From contig JAJKFH010003229.1 in assembly GCA_023333565.1 (NCBI GenBank), positions 868,001 to 932,000 of the forward strand: DNA of 64,000 bases, in the 5' to 3' direction. The notes under the pieces were generated by a model. That model saw only the letters and a program-made list of their open reading frames with translations. It searched no databases and had not been told where the DNA came from. The position numbers were made by a program, and so were the translations under genes. The DNA comes from Puffinus mauretanicus (Eukaryota; Chordata; Aves; Procellariiformes; Procellariidae). Positions 50,864 to 63,144 of the stretch are shown here, piece after piece. Within the stretch, counting starts at the first letter, position 1. Each line of letters begins with the position of its first letter.

Positions 50864-52292
50864 TGAGCTATACCAATGCAAAAGACCTTGAAATCAGTAG
50901 TGATATCAGTGTAAGAACAATGAAAATACTGACTCAGGGCCACACTACAAATCAAGTTCCCCATTCATTCAGTCAAATCCTACATTAGCTCTACTGACCT
51001 GTGCTATGTTTCATTCTTTTATCACCTTCAGACAAATAAGAAGTAGCTACCGATTTACTGCTAAATCTAGTATATGTAAAGAGAAATAAAAAAAACAGGT
51101 TCCCAGTGAATATTCATCATCACTTTTGCTTCAAACACCATATTGTGTGTTCAAAGGTCATAATAGTTTTCTAATAAAGTAATAAACTTCTGATATTTAG
51201 TCCATTACCTACACTGAAGAAAAAATTTGCACGATACTAACTATGATTTATAGCATGGCTGTATGTAGAATAGAAGTTTCCATAGAAAAAGGTTATACTG
51301 AAATTAGTAGTATTCTCTTTTTGATCTCAGAAGTTTTGCTTCTGCTGGCACTTTGATTATCCTTTGTCATGGGTTAGTATAATATAAAGCCAAAGCCTTG
51401 CCTCTTTTCAGAGAACCCTGGTCATGGATTTTGCTGCTGATCATCACTTAGTCTCACCTTTGGCTCCTTCAAACTGCAGTGTTAATTATTTTGCACAGAA
51501 TACACAAAGAGGCCCTGAGAGTACCACAAGCCTTAACTGTAGGTGAATTCTCAAAGAGCAAATTTTAGAGGGCTTTGTCTTTCACTTCATGGCATGAAGA
51601 TATCCTAGCTCCTTGACACAACTACATGAGGAAAAAAGAAAACCCAAAGTCTTGAGAAGACCCTGCTCATTCTGACAAGGACACATAAAAAGGTCAAAGA
51701 CAACAAGAAGTCCTGGTTCTGCTTTGGAATAGAGCGAGCCAGGAAAAATTCCTGCCCTTAGATTTTGCTTCACGCAGCTACACAAAACATAGCCAGACTG
51801 TGTATTCATAGAAGGCAGGTAGTCTCTTGACCACATGACATAATTTCTGCTTCCTAATTTTAGACATTATGACATTATTCATTATTAATTCAGCTTTGCT
51901 ACCAGTTTCCCAGTGGATGTTCTAAATAATGGACCTTGCATAATTTCTCAGACATTTTCACCAATACAGGGAGGCCACGAGACAGCAAGCTAATCTGCTT
52001 CTTTAGAGGAAAATGTAGGATATGTTCTTTTGTTATTGATCAGCTCTGTAAAAGGATGGCACTCTTTGTTATAAAAGCTTTAAAATTAGAAGCCTAGTCT
52101 TTGTAATGGTACTATATAACCCCTCCCCTTAATAATGTCTAGCTTCTGGCTACTCTACTGAATTCTATGCAAGGTGTACAAGCCTATTGTCTGTCACATG
52201 CAGAATTCAGCATCATGCATCTTATTCCTTTTACTCAAATATTTGGCTGCCTGTTTTACTTTTCCATGCATAAGAATCAGCTCCAGCTCTTC

Positions 52293-52309
52293 TTTTTTTT
52301 TTTTTTTTT
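52293..52309. repeat. T17 homopolymer
   Basis: Seventeen consecutive T bases. No adjoining retroposon body was recognised. Confidence 0.8.
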
Positions 52310-53766
52310 AAATGTAGAGCTTTCTTAATTCTAACACAGAGGCTTTCATCTTTGAAGCAAGTAAACAAGAAAAAGATAGATTTCTTTTTAAACCTACAAA
52401 CTATAAGGGTTTGTTCAGTTTGTAAATTTTTTTAGTACTCTAATTCTTTATTCTGCTTTTAATGTAATGTGAATTTACAGTCAGCAGGGATTTTTTTTTC
52501 CTTTAACATATTTTGCTGGGAGACTGCGTGTATCAAGGAACAGGTAACAGAATGAGGGGGGGAGGTGGTGGTGTATTATTTCAAATCTGGTATGTCTGGC
52601 TAGTAACTTGTTTAGAAATGAAGCTCAAATAAGTTTGTAGTAGTTATTAGGGTCACTAAAGCACAAAGCAGGTTAGTCAGTCAGGTGCAAACTCAGCTCC
52701 ATATTCAAACCCCTTAAGCCACTGACATTACCAGGCTTGCCTGAGGTGGAAGAAAGAATCGCACAGCTGTGTCTGTAATTCTGAATATATATGAGATAGC
52801 CGTTGCAAGCTATAGCAATTTGAGTTACTTTAGCAACACGGTGAAGTTTGAACACACCGCTTCCACCCCCATTTCATTCTTTCTAGAACTAGGATTACTG
52901 ATTGTGCTTTCGTTGTGCATTCTACTGTACAGGCCTGGATATGTTTATTTAACACCCCATCTGCTTGTGATTTGCTTTTTTTAAAAAAGCATTCCACAAC
53001 AGAAAGAACACAGAGAATGGTCATTAGACACTATCTTTGATGCAATTACTGAGTGAATGCTATGTGTGAGAACTCCATGTAGCTACATCATTACTTTGGA
53101 TTTATTTCTGTAGGGAAAAAGACTAAAGAGTATCATTTTTCACCTGGAATTACACACTGACCTGAGCCTGGAATAAAAGTGCATTCATTCCAATTTAGTT
53201 ATTTAGTAAATATATTGCTTGGGCAGCTGGAGGTCAACAATATTTTGTGCAAGTTCTCAGGTTAAGTAGCCCATTCACTGCAGCTTTCAGCCCCTCTGGC
53301 AGAAAACCCTGCAGTATTCAGAGGCATGATGGCTTTAAGCAAGCTGAGGGCCAAGATTTCCTTTCTCACCAGGAAAATAATTTTGTTGTGCATCAGAGTG
53401 TAAAGGTGCAGTAAAAACAAACATTGCAATTACATAGGGTAAATGATAATACAGGAGGGCTTTGAAGTTCATCCATCAAGATCATTGCCATGTTTTTAGT
53501 TAGTTCATTTTAAATACAATGCATTTTTAGTTCTCATTTGGGCAGATTTTTCTCCTTCCTAAAAATATGAGCAAATAATTCCAAATGGGGTGGATACACA
53601 ATGCTGGATTTTCACACAGTTCAAACAGTAAAAATCCTAGATGCCATCATTCTTCTAAACCCCAGATGAACTAAGAGGTGAGAGGAGGTAAAAGCTGGTG
53701 TTGAGAGGTGCTCAGATCCCTATAGGACCTGCTGGCAAGTTTACCATTGTTTTTTTCATGTTTCAG

Positions 53767-53842
53767 AATGGAATCTCCTCCTCCGAAAGGATGAGGACCT
53801 TCAAAACTTACGGGGAGCAATGGAAAGACAACTTCTGCCAAG
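53767..53842 (+). other. Candidate internal exon, 76 nt, + strand
   Basis: A textbook acceptor (TTGTTTTTTTCATGTTTCAG, ending at 53766) and donor (CCAAG with GTAAAG at 53843) bracket 76 nt. Two frames are open. One gives NLLLRKDEDLQNLRGAMERQ followed by LLP, with Leu and charged residues spaced as in a coiled coil. The other gives GISSSERMRTFKTYGEQWKD. A second possible exon lies downstream (53939-53983), an open 45-nt block between CCCATTAG and a CCAG-GTAAGG donor. I do not recognise either peptide. The coiled-coil reading is an impression, and chance cannot be excluded. Confidence 0.28.
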
Positions 53843-56800
53843 GTAAAGATACTGTGAGAGTCCAGATTAACAAAGTCATCCTCTGTGCAAAGAAGGGAAG
53901 AAGAAGCATGTATATCTAAAGGAAATATTCCCATTAGGACCTGCACATTGCCATATTTTGTAACTCAAGAGTTTGGAACCAGGTAAGGCCAAGTCAGGCT
54001 AGCCCTAGGTCTTAGCCCATGCATGCAAATGTAAATGTGGCAAGCATGCCTTGCAAGGATAAAGGTGGCAAGAATCCAATAATTATATGATCCTGTCAGG
54101 GTAAAAAGGCCTTGTAATCACAAAAAAACAGGTAATTCATTTACTTTTAGAGGTTTCTATATCAAAACCCTAGGTATTAGCCATAAGGTGGTAATAGTGA
54201 AGTGCCGGCAAATGGAGGAACTTCTTTAGTATTTTTTGTAGAGCAAAGGTGTTGGTGCCCAGGACGCTGGACTGACTTGAGAAATTTCACTTAGTCTAAT
54301 AGCCTTTTGTTACAGGGAGAATATTATAATATATTCTGAAATTAGACAGGCAATCCATAAAGTACATTGATTCACATATAATTCCTTTCCCAAGTAGCAT
54401 ATCTCACAAGTACACAATACAGTTTACTCCAGTTCTATGCCAAGCAATCAGCTCCATTAAAATAGGTCATGACATTGAAAGTTCAATTTTCTAATGATTA
54501 GAGAAGAGAAAAAAATGGAAAACGCTTCATTTTTTCCAGCAGAATATGGCATAAATTAGGCCGGGTAGCACATTACCATTTTGGGTGGCTGGACCCTATG
54601 ATTTTAAAAGAAGCCGATGTTTGTATGTTGAGTGTTCCTTCAAAACCATGCCTTTGCAACACTGATTTCAAATTACAAAATATAAGGTCTATATAATATA
54701 ATAATGTATACTGCAGTAATCTTACCTAAAATTCAATCACCTATCTTTTTGAAAGATTACCAATAAAAGCAAAGCTGACCTCTGACCTGCTTGATACACA
54801 ATTTCTTCCAAAGTTTAGAAACCCAAAATACAGATCTAAGGTTATAATTAAACACAAAGCAGAAAGACTTTCAAGTATAAACAGCAATTTGTTACAAGGT
54901 TAAAGCCCTCTTCTGCCATAGAGGTTTACGGGTAATACTCCAAATATGAGCATCTTTTTCAGCTTGCATTTACAAAGCGAGTTTTTGCTTGTTTGGTTTC
55001 CCATAAATTATTTTCTTTGCATAACACCTTTTATAAATAACACCACTCTTACAGCTAAGAAGAATTCTACCGAGAAGAAATGAAACAGAACTGTAAAAAA
55101 ACAAGCCAACATAGTTTAGAATGTCATTTTGGGATCCTTGAGACACACAATACATCAAAGCCCATACTTCAATTCTGAAATCACATATGCTCTACGAAAT
55201 CTGAACTCATTTTTTCAGTGGCATCCAAAAAAACAGAAAAAAATATTGCTCAGCTTCAATTACCTTTTCACTAATGTATTTCAGGTTTACCACAGACAGA
55301 AAAGGTAGTGAATTACCAGCATTTTCAAAGACTACCACAAACTGTTTGTGCTGCTCTTCTAATGAACAGTTGAAAACTCTCCAAAGTAAAACAGGATATC
55401 TTACTTAATACTATAAGAATTAACCAAAATGGCATAGAACCTCATTTAGTTTGGCAAACATTTTTATAGCATTGCTTTTGTAGAACTGTTCTTGTTGTGT
55501 TTGTTTGAAAAAAAATAATTTATATCCTTCCCAGAAGAAAAATCCTACTTGCTGGTATTATTCACATCCTGAAGATTATTTTCATGCTGGGCCAAATCCT
55601 GCTTTGCCTTGTTTGGATCAATAGGTCCAGTCACACAAGAGAAGCTATTTGATAAGTGAAACAATTGAGCAGAAAATCATAGTAATATTCAAAAGGACCA
55701 GTCTTTAAGGCTTAGAATTTATATCAAGAAAACAAATAAATAAGCACAGGCAAAATTAACAATAAAACTTTGCAAATGGGAGCTAAAACTCCTACTTTCC
55801 CAAGGACAGTTGTCTTTCCTTTGCCATCAACCACCTGTGAAGGAAGTACTGGAGTTGATTTGAAGTTAACAACCAGCATACCAAGGAGTGCACTAGTTAG
55901 AAGTCTTGGAGAGTAGCTCTGACATAGTTTTTCTGTAGTTACAGCTGATAATTTAAATGTGACAGTGTAGGCTTGTCTATAAAGAGCCTACTGTTTACTC
56001 AAAATAAACTTTCAGACTAGATAACATGTAATTTTCATTAACTGAAAGAATGTAGTAATATATTAATGACTACTCCTTTGCAGTATCATATTAATATAAT
56101 TCCCATTTAAATTAATTCTTTTCATTCCTTTCCAAGCATCAGATGTTTTGCAGATAAAGACTGATTTTGCAAAAAACAATTTACTGGGCATATTAAGTTC
56201 CATTACAAACAGGACTTAAAAAGAAACAAGTACGTGAGTGCTCGCAAGATCAGGAGCCTCTTTGTGAATTCCAAGGCTTCCCCAGTGAAGATACAGTCAC
56301 TGTTTTTCCCCAAAAATCCCTATCTTAGATGATACCCTGTATTAGCAAGCCAATTATCAACTGCATCTTTTGTATAATTATGTTCTTAGAGTATTTTTTC
56401 AGTGTATAAACAACTTTACTACTTGTCCTCTCTTCCTCCTCCTCCTCTATTTGATCTCAGTATGTTGTATTTCAGGCCCTCATTTCACAGAGGCTTTGAA
56501 ATGTACAGCTGTCTTGACAAAAGGTAGCTCCTGTCTAAGCCTTGTCAACTCTGCAGCTTTTACAGTCATATGTCCTGACTCAGCAGAAAGTACCTATTTC
56601 TCCAAAAACATTATTGCCTCCATTTTCTTTCCTGTTTTCCCTGTATACTAACATTTTTTTTTCCTTGAAAGAGTAGGAAAATAGCTTTTCATTTTTAGAA
56701 CAATGAATAAACAGTGCCATCTTCTGTCTATGTCACAACAGGAAAACAGGGCAGTACAGACGCAAATTACAAGACTAAGCTATAAGATTCAGGTTGCAAA

Positions 56801-58399
56801 GTTAGATGTGAAATCACTGTGAGTTTTTGCACAAACAATATAATGCATTACATGCTTTGAGTGCTTAGTGGTACTGAAAGCTTTTTGAAGCAATCATATA
56901 TTTAAGGTACTACCTTGGAATTAATAACTCACCTCTTTTTTTCAGAAGAGTAAGCATAGGATCATTGTCAATTATTGAAGACTGCATTAATTATTTATCA
57001 ATGTCCTTCGAAGACTGACATATTTTTAATGCTCTGAAGTTCACATTCATATTTTCCTTTGTAGAAACACTTGGCAGTTTAGTCACCATTTATCGTTCTT
57101 AACATTATGTATAGTCTTAACTTGTGTGCTATGGACACAGAGGCTGGAACATCCAAATATATTTCTGAGTTTGAGTCCTTGCTTTTATAAAGTACATCAT
57201 ACATGAGATAGAAAGTTGCAAACATTCAATATGGTAATGGAGAAAGCATGGTGTTCTGCTAATTTCAGGCATTAAAGTAGTGTGTGCACACATTCATTTA
57301 TTTTCATATCAAGCAGAAAGTAGAAGAAAAACACATTTACAAAGGGAAAAAAATCAGATCACCATCATTGAGCTAATGAAATCTTATAGCAATCTGCATT
57401 AAAACACCAGTAGTTTTGTGAAGATTCCATTAACTACAGAGCACTATATATTTATTAAATACTTTTCTAACAGGCTAATGTAAGTGGTGCCTGCTGCTCT
57501 CAGTAGACCATACTTTAATTCTGATGGCCACCAGCCATTTTAGCGGCGGCAATTTGCTGCAGATTTCTGAGTTTTAGTCTGCTTAAGCAGGAACTGGTTA
57601 TTCTAAGGAATTCCCTGGAGTGGTTGTGAGCTGAAGTAAAGGAATTAAACATCTCTAGACACCATGAGTTCACCATATAATGGGGCTCACACTCCACTCT
57701 CTCAAAAGGTATAATCATTGAGGACAAGAGTTGTTGAAGAAATAAAATAGCCATGGAAGTAGGGACCTATTTCTGACATTAGAGAAAGAGACAAATCAAC
57801 GTATCAATTAAAATGGTGAAGTACTTATTCCCTCTCAATTCTGCCAAAGATGTCCTAAATGATCCTGAGCAAAACTTCATTTACAAAGTCCATTAAATGT
57901 CTGGAGCAAGATATAGTTGTTAAATGTTCACACAGCTTTTAGCATGGTGCAGTGCCAGAGTTTGCTGGTTTTTATCTTGAGAATGGGATGGGGAAAGCAA
58001 GGAGAGAAGACTGGGCATGACTATATTCGATAATTTCAAATACAAAGATTTAAAAGAAATGACACCCAAAATATATGTTAAAAGAATATTGTAGAGGGTA
58101 AGAAATCAAGTATGCAGAGGTTATGAAATGACAAAATTAAGGCTGTTACTGCAATATTCAGTGACAATATGATATACATTATAATATAGTTTAATTTCAG
58201 GATTATATACTATTTCCCGCTTCTTAGTATAGTTTCTTCTAGAAATAAAGCCTTTGTAGTGGCTACAAGAAACTGTCTAGTGCCCCTTCCAGGCCCTTAT
58301 GAAGGTATTGACCAATTTCAACCGAATTTAAGAGAGGTGAAAATCTTTGTGATTTTTAGCATCTGTTTTCCTGAACACAGGTGGCAGTACAGTTATGTT

Positions 58400-58417
58400 A
58401 AAAAAAAAAAAAAAAAA
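58400..58417. repeat. A18 homopolymer
   Basis: Eighteen A bases following ACAGTTATGTT. The preceding 140 bp is open on the + strand but unrecognised, and no flanking duplication was identified. Confidence 0.8.
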
Positions 58418-58779
58418 TTAGCCTTTTCAAGAGGCATTAGCCAACTGGCCCATTTACACATATGCAGTTCTAAATCAGCCATAACACAATTGCCTTTGTC
58501 CAGCCAAACAGGAAGAAAACTTGGAAGGAAGCGGGTGATATTGTGCTGGAGTTTAAGGACTGTGCCAGCCAAAAAGAGGGATGGTAGAGAAGGGACATAG
58601 CAGATAGGGGCTGTAAGTCTGAGAAAAAATTGGGTTCCCTTAGCTCTGCTGTTGATGGAAACCTCTACAGCACCAAGATTGCTCAGTGTAAGGCGATTTG
58701 TTAAGATTTATGGACCTGGGCTTCCAAATAAGCTCTGACAGTGCACAGTCTCCAGGCACAAACTCTCTGCCATGCTCTC

Positions 58780-59085
58780 TGCTCTGTCAAACCTGGTCCC
58801 ATTCACCCAGCCAGTGTCAATTGTTCTTCTTTCCAACCCCTTTTTCCTAATTCCAGTCATGTTCTTGCTCATCCAGTCCCACAGACATATCCAGGATCCA
58901 TTCTTGGCTCTGCACAGCTGTTTCAATCCCCCCAAATCCTCCATTGACCTAGTTTCCCACTGTCTCCTCCCACAAATTCTTCCCTGCTCCCTGCCTCTTC
59001 ATCATAACTTCACTGCTAGTTCAATCCCCACATTCTTCTGCTCCCACCTTGTGCTCCCTTTTTTCTCTCTTAGTTGTTATTTTTT
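58780..59085. other. Pyrimidine-rich stretch
   Basis: About 300 bp strongly enriched in C and T on the + strand. This keeps a 169-codon + frame (58772-59281) open into the next LTR. The frame's second half is LTR sequence, so it is not a gene. The stretch may be a decayed pyrimidine tract of unknown origin. Confidence 0.45.
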
Positions 59086-59315
59086 CTGCACAGGAAAACA
59101 AATACTTGTCAGACAGCAAATGGTCCAGAGCACAGAAAAAAGGAGTTACTGTGCTGGACATCTGTCGTGGTTTAACCTGGCAGGCAGCCAAATACCACAC
59201 AGCCGCTTGCTCACTCTCCCTTCCCCCAATGGGATGGGGGAGAGAATTGGAAGGGTAAGAGTGAGAAAACTCGTGGGTTGAGATAAAGACAGTTTAATAG
59301 AACAGAAAAGGGAAA

Positions 59316-59326
59316 ATAATAATAAC

Positions 59327-59389
<63 letters not shown>

Positions 59390-59390
59390 A
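59316..59390. repeat. Compound (AAT)n-(ATG)n microsatellite
   Basis: Roughly 14 AAT-type units (one AAC interruption) switch abruptly at 59359 to about ten TGA units. The neighbouring LTR has a much shorter, impure AAT/AAC tract at the same place (about 59896-59922), so the tract grew from an A-rich spot inside the LTR. The Tyr- and His-run minus frames here are artefacts of the repeat. Confidence 0.9.
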
Positions 59391-59450
59391 GAATATACAA
59401 AATGAGTGATGCACAATACAATTGCTCACCACCCGCACTGACCAATAACC

Positions 59451-59468
59451 AAGTAGCGATCGCTACTT
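59451..59468. repeat. Perfect 18-bp palindrome in LTR
   Basis: AAGTAGCGATCGCTACTT reads the same on both strands. The paired LTR has only CAGCAATTGCTACTTCC at this position, so the palindrome is specific to this copy or subfamily. Confidence 0.75.
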
Positions 59469-59501
59469 CCTGGAACACACCTACCATTCATATACTGAGC
59501 A

Positions 59502-59509
59502 TGACGTCA
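59502..59509 (-). promoter_or_regulatory. Perfect CRE in LTR promoter
   Basis: TGACGTCA, the full palindromic cAMP response element bound by CREB/ATF family proteins, just upstream in minus-strand sense of a TATA-like GTATATGAAT. Confidence 0.55.
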
Positions 59510-59742
59510 CATGGTATGGAATACCCTGTTGGCCAGCTGGGCCAGCTGTCCTGGCTGTGCTCCCTCCCAGCCTCTGCTTGGTAGCACGGAAGCTGTCCTT
59601 GACTAGCAGGGTACTTAGCAACAACTGAAAACATCAGTGTGTTATCAACATTCTTCTCATACTAAATCCAAAACACAGCACTAGGAAGAAATTTAACTGT
59701 ATCCCAGCTGAAACCAGGACACCATCAGTCCTATTTTAACCC

Positions 59743-60257
59743 TGTTGTGGTTTAACCTGGCAGGCAGCCAAACACCACACAGCTGCTCGCTCACTCCCCC
59801 TACCCCACAGTGGGATAGGGGAGAGAATCGAGGGAAAAAAAAGTAAAATTCATGGACTGAGGTGAAGACAGTTTAATAGAATAGAAAAGGAAGGGATAAT
59901 AATAATAACAACAACAATAATAGAATATACAAAATGAGTGATGGACAATGCAATTGCTCACCACCCACTGGCCAATGCCCGAAAACAGCAATTGCTACTT
60001 CCTGGACCACGCCTCCTATTTATATGCTGAGCATGACGTCATATGACATGGAATACCCCATGGGTTAGTTGTCCTGGCTATGCTTCCTCCCAGCTTCTTG
60101 TGTACCGGGTAGAGCATGGGAAGCTGAAAAGTCCTTGACTATCAGGGTACTTAGCAACAACTGAAAACATCAGTGTGTTATCAACATTCTTCTCATACTA
60201 AATCCAAAACACAGCACTAAGAAGAAATTTAACTCTATCCCAGCCGAAACCAGGACA
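59743..60257 (-). mobile_element. Solo LTR, second of a close pair
   Basis: Minus strand ends TGTCCTGGTTTCGGCTGGGA ... AAACCACAACA, 515 bp. The flanks AACCC and AACAC match at four of five positions. CRE, TATA and ATTAAA (complement 59872-59877) are all kept. It lies only 21 bp from the LTR at 59163-59721 in the same orientation. Because each copy has its own flanking near-duplication, they look like two separate insertions rather than the ends of one provirus. Confidence 0.85.
60013..60041 (-). promoter_or_regulatory. Perfect CRE and TATA of second LTR
   Basis: TGACGTCA at 60034-60041 followed, in minus-strand sense, by GCATATAAATAGGAGG (complement of 60027-60012 region). This is the cleanest TATA/CRE pair among the LTRs. 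Confidence 0.55.
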
Positions 60258-62676
60258 AACACCAAACGGCTGAGAGCAATAATTACTAGAGAAGTTCAAC
60301 TTCATTTTCTAACTTTACCAAAAATAACAATCTGAGGAATTTGCATATAAGTAGCCCTGAGGTGTTCAGAAAGTACGAAAGTATGAATGAATGAAGCATA
60401 CTTATTTCTTCTGTGATTGTGATGTGATTTGTAGGTTTGTTTGTATTTTATGGTATCTTCTAAAAAGCTGTAGTATTGTTGTAGATATGATGTCCAGAAT
60501 TATTAGTGAGGCCACATTCATAGGATCAGCAGACAGTTTAGTTAAAAAAACACAGCTGTTTTTCCCTAGAAACCTCAACCAGTTTACATTTTTGGTAGTA
60601 AATATTAATTTATGCATTCCATGCCAACAAAGCCTAAAGCATTTTTTAAATTTCATTAATATGGATAAATCCATGACTTCACATGAATAACTATGTGCAT
60701 GAACCAGGAGTTAAAACTTAAGAGCTTTGAAATACCTGTGTTATTTTCTTTGATCCCCCTAGAGTGGAAAGATAAATGAGAGAAGGATATACTCTTTGAC
60801 TTTAAAAGTAAAACAAACCATGGTTTGGGTTACTCCCAGTCTTAATAGAATAAGTTATCATACAATGCATTTTAAAAAATAAACAGTGCTATTTTATCCT
60901 AAGCATCAGTTTACAGTGTTTATTCCTAGAAGTAATTATTAACACTTGATAGTAGCTACATAAAAAAACAAAGCACAATTTTTTTTTTGGAGGAAAATAT
61001 CAGTACCCAATCTTCTGCTGTATTCAGCTTCTTGTTAGAAAATAATCGTGTTTTCTGTAGACACGAATTATATTTCATATCATAAAGTGGACCAATCACA
61101 GGTGTCTTGTTAAGATAAATTAAAGATCTGATTCAATTAATTTTTTTTTTGTCTTTGAGTGTCTCAGAAGCTTTCTGGTCTAACAACAAAGCTGTACTGT
61201 ATTCCTTTTAACGTCTTCATCCTAAACCAGGATGTAAAATATAACAACAATTTGCATCTTCATTTCAGTGGGAAGAGCTTCTATATGAACTAATAATAAC
61301 CTTCATAACCCATAATAAGAATAACTCTCTTTAAATATTCAGCAGAGTCAACATTTCATTATTTCAGTGTGCCAGCTGGTCATTATGGGATATTATATGA
61401 AATGATGACATGATGTGCAGAATTATAAAATGATGGCTCCCTCTTGCAAGTGCAAGAAGACATATACTTTTTTTTTCTTTGAAGGTTTCAATTACTTCAT
61501 ATAGTATTTTTAATTTATACTTCGTTCCCTTTTCAAAAAAATGACACTATCCAAGGGCAATTCTTTCTCTTCTTGAAGCAACTGAAGAAGAAATCTGGCA
61601 GCTAAACCAATCTCCCCTTTTATTTGAAGAATATTTTTCAAAAGGGAATAACATACAGCAATACAAATAAAATGATGCTGTGCCATCTCTGTACAGATAG
61701 AATTCCCACCTAGAATTCTTTTTTATTACATACATATTAATGAAAGATAGCAACACATTGCAAAATGAACTTAAACAAGTCCTTGCCATTTGTACAACAA
61801 ACACGTCTGTGTTTCTAATTGCTGCAAGCATCTCAACACATTAGCAGTAGCTCAAGCAGAATATATTCACTTTTCAAGGTTACCAAATGTGCACCACCGC
61901 ATGTATTAGGGGACATATACTTTATACTCCAATACTTCTTTACAAAAACAAATGTTCTTACTGTTTTTTGCTTAGGGAGAGATGTTTCTTTCAGTAAATA
62001 TGTATATAGAGATGATTGGTCTTTCCAATCAGAATTAGCTTCTTTTAGAAAAAAAATCATTTTTATTTGAAAAATCCATGTTGCACAGGGAAAATTTCAA
62101 TGTTTCTGCAGGAAAAGCAAAAAGATAAGTCCACATCTTGTTGTTAGAATCTCCTAAGAATTTTATTTTTTGCTACACAACTGACAAAATCCATTCAAGT
62201 GGATGTCAGGGATAGAGGTCAGAAAGACACCAGGTTGGATGAAGACAACATCTGGCAATCTAACTGTAAAACTTCTGACTGGTAGGCTCCTTCCAATTGC
62301 ACTAATTACTGTTTCACAGATATCCCAAAACTTACCAGAATCTCTTATTTGCTAACACAAGATAAAAGCAAACCTGTATTTTTTGAGAGCTTTCCAAAGG
62401 GAGAATTGTCATCATACTTAGTTGTATGATCATTTGAACTGCTTCATTGTGTCACTTTCTACTAAGAAATACAACATATGAAGGCTGGCCTGAAAGCTTG
62501 AGTGATCCCCAAGGAAGCCAGCCTCTCTTAAAGTTACTGGAAAACTCAAGCTTCAGGCTATGACTAAGGGTGGTGCTTCGACTTTCTTTGGCTCAGTGAA
62601 TTTCACGTGGGTATAGCAATCCCTGTATATGCCATAAAATGTAATACTGAGATTGTGTTACACAGCTTGTTATTAA

Positions 62677-62692
62677 TATATATGCATATATA
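62677..62692. repeat. Perfect 16-bp AT palindrome
   Basis: TATATATGCATATATA, self-complementary, in AT-rich DNA. Such words arise easily by chance. Confidence 0.6.
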
Positions 62693-62991
62693 ACCTCCAA
62701 ATTATGACTGGCATCAGACAGAATGAAGTGACCTCCAAGCATTTTTCAGCTCTACCATGAGAGACAATGGACAGAGCTAAGTAAGTATAAATTTATAAGT
62801 ATATATAAGTGAAAGTAAGTACATAGACAGGAGATCAACAACCCGATCTGTTGGATACAATTAATGAAAAACTGCAAAGCCAAACTGATGGTGGATGTTT
62901 CCTCAGTCATGGAGTTCTGACTTTCCAGGGCTGCCACATGAAGACCGATGACATAAAATTTTATACCTGAATACTTTCAGTCAGTTGACAG

Positions 62992-63144
62992 GAACATGCC
63001 AGAAGCAAAATGAGCAGAAAAAAAGACTACCAAAGAAAAAGCCGCAGATATAGCAGAGAACAGGGTGGATTTATCGTGACTAATCAGACCATGTCAATAA
63101 ACATGGAAGATATACCCGTTCCCCATGAAGAGGATATCTGCTGG
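62992..63144 (+). other. Candidate exon, 153 nt, + strand
   Basis: Open from an acceptor-like CAGTTGACAG (ending 62991) to a donor-like CTGG-GTGAGA at 63145, with an ATG at 63010 that has A at -3. The predicted start, MSRKKDYQRKSRRYSREQGG, is strongly basic, and the following residues (FIVTNQTMSINMEDIPVPHE) have mixed, protein-like composition unlike the surrounding noise. Without splicing the frame ends at 63216 (68 codons). The acceptor pyrimidine tract is weak. I recognise no family, and this could be chance. Confidence 0.2.

Larger units (their letters stand above)
50864..59162. other. AT-rich noncoding DNA
   Basis: No confirmed gene. It contains the exon-like block at 53767-53842, homopolymers and a pyrimidine-rich stretch listed separately. 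Confidence 0.5.
59163..59721 (-). mobile_element. Solo LTR, first of a close pair
   Basis: Minus strand ends TGTCCTGGTTTCAGCTGGGA ... AAACCACGACA, 559 bp. The flanks ACATC and CCATC match at four of five positions, an aged target duplication. It contains a perfect CRE (59502-59509), a TATA-like element nearby, an ATTAAA signal (complement 59293-59298) and an expanded AAT/ATG microsatellite. It is closely related to the LTR at 59743-60257 and to 43830-44396. No viral coding sequence adjoins it. Confidence 0.85.

Noticed and set aside
58772..59281. 169-codon + strand frame
   Set aside because: It starts in a pyrimidine-rich stretch and ends inside an LTR. No domain or splice support.
59146..59487. 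Minus-strand frames with Ser/Leu, His or Tyr runs
   Set aside because: These are translations of the AAT/ATG microsatellite within an LTR.
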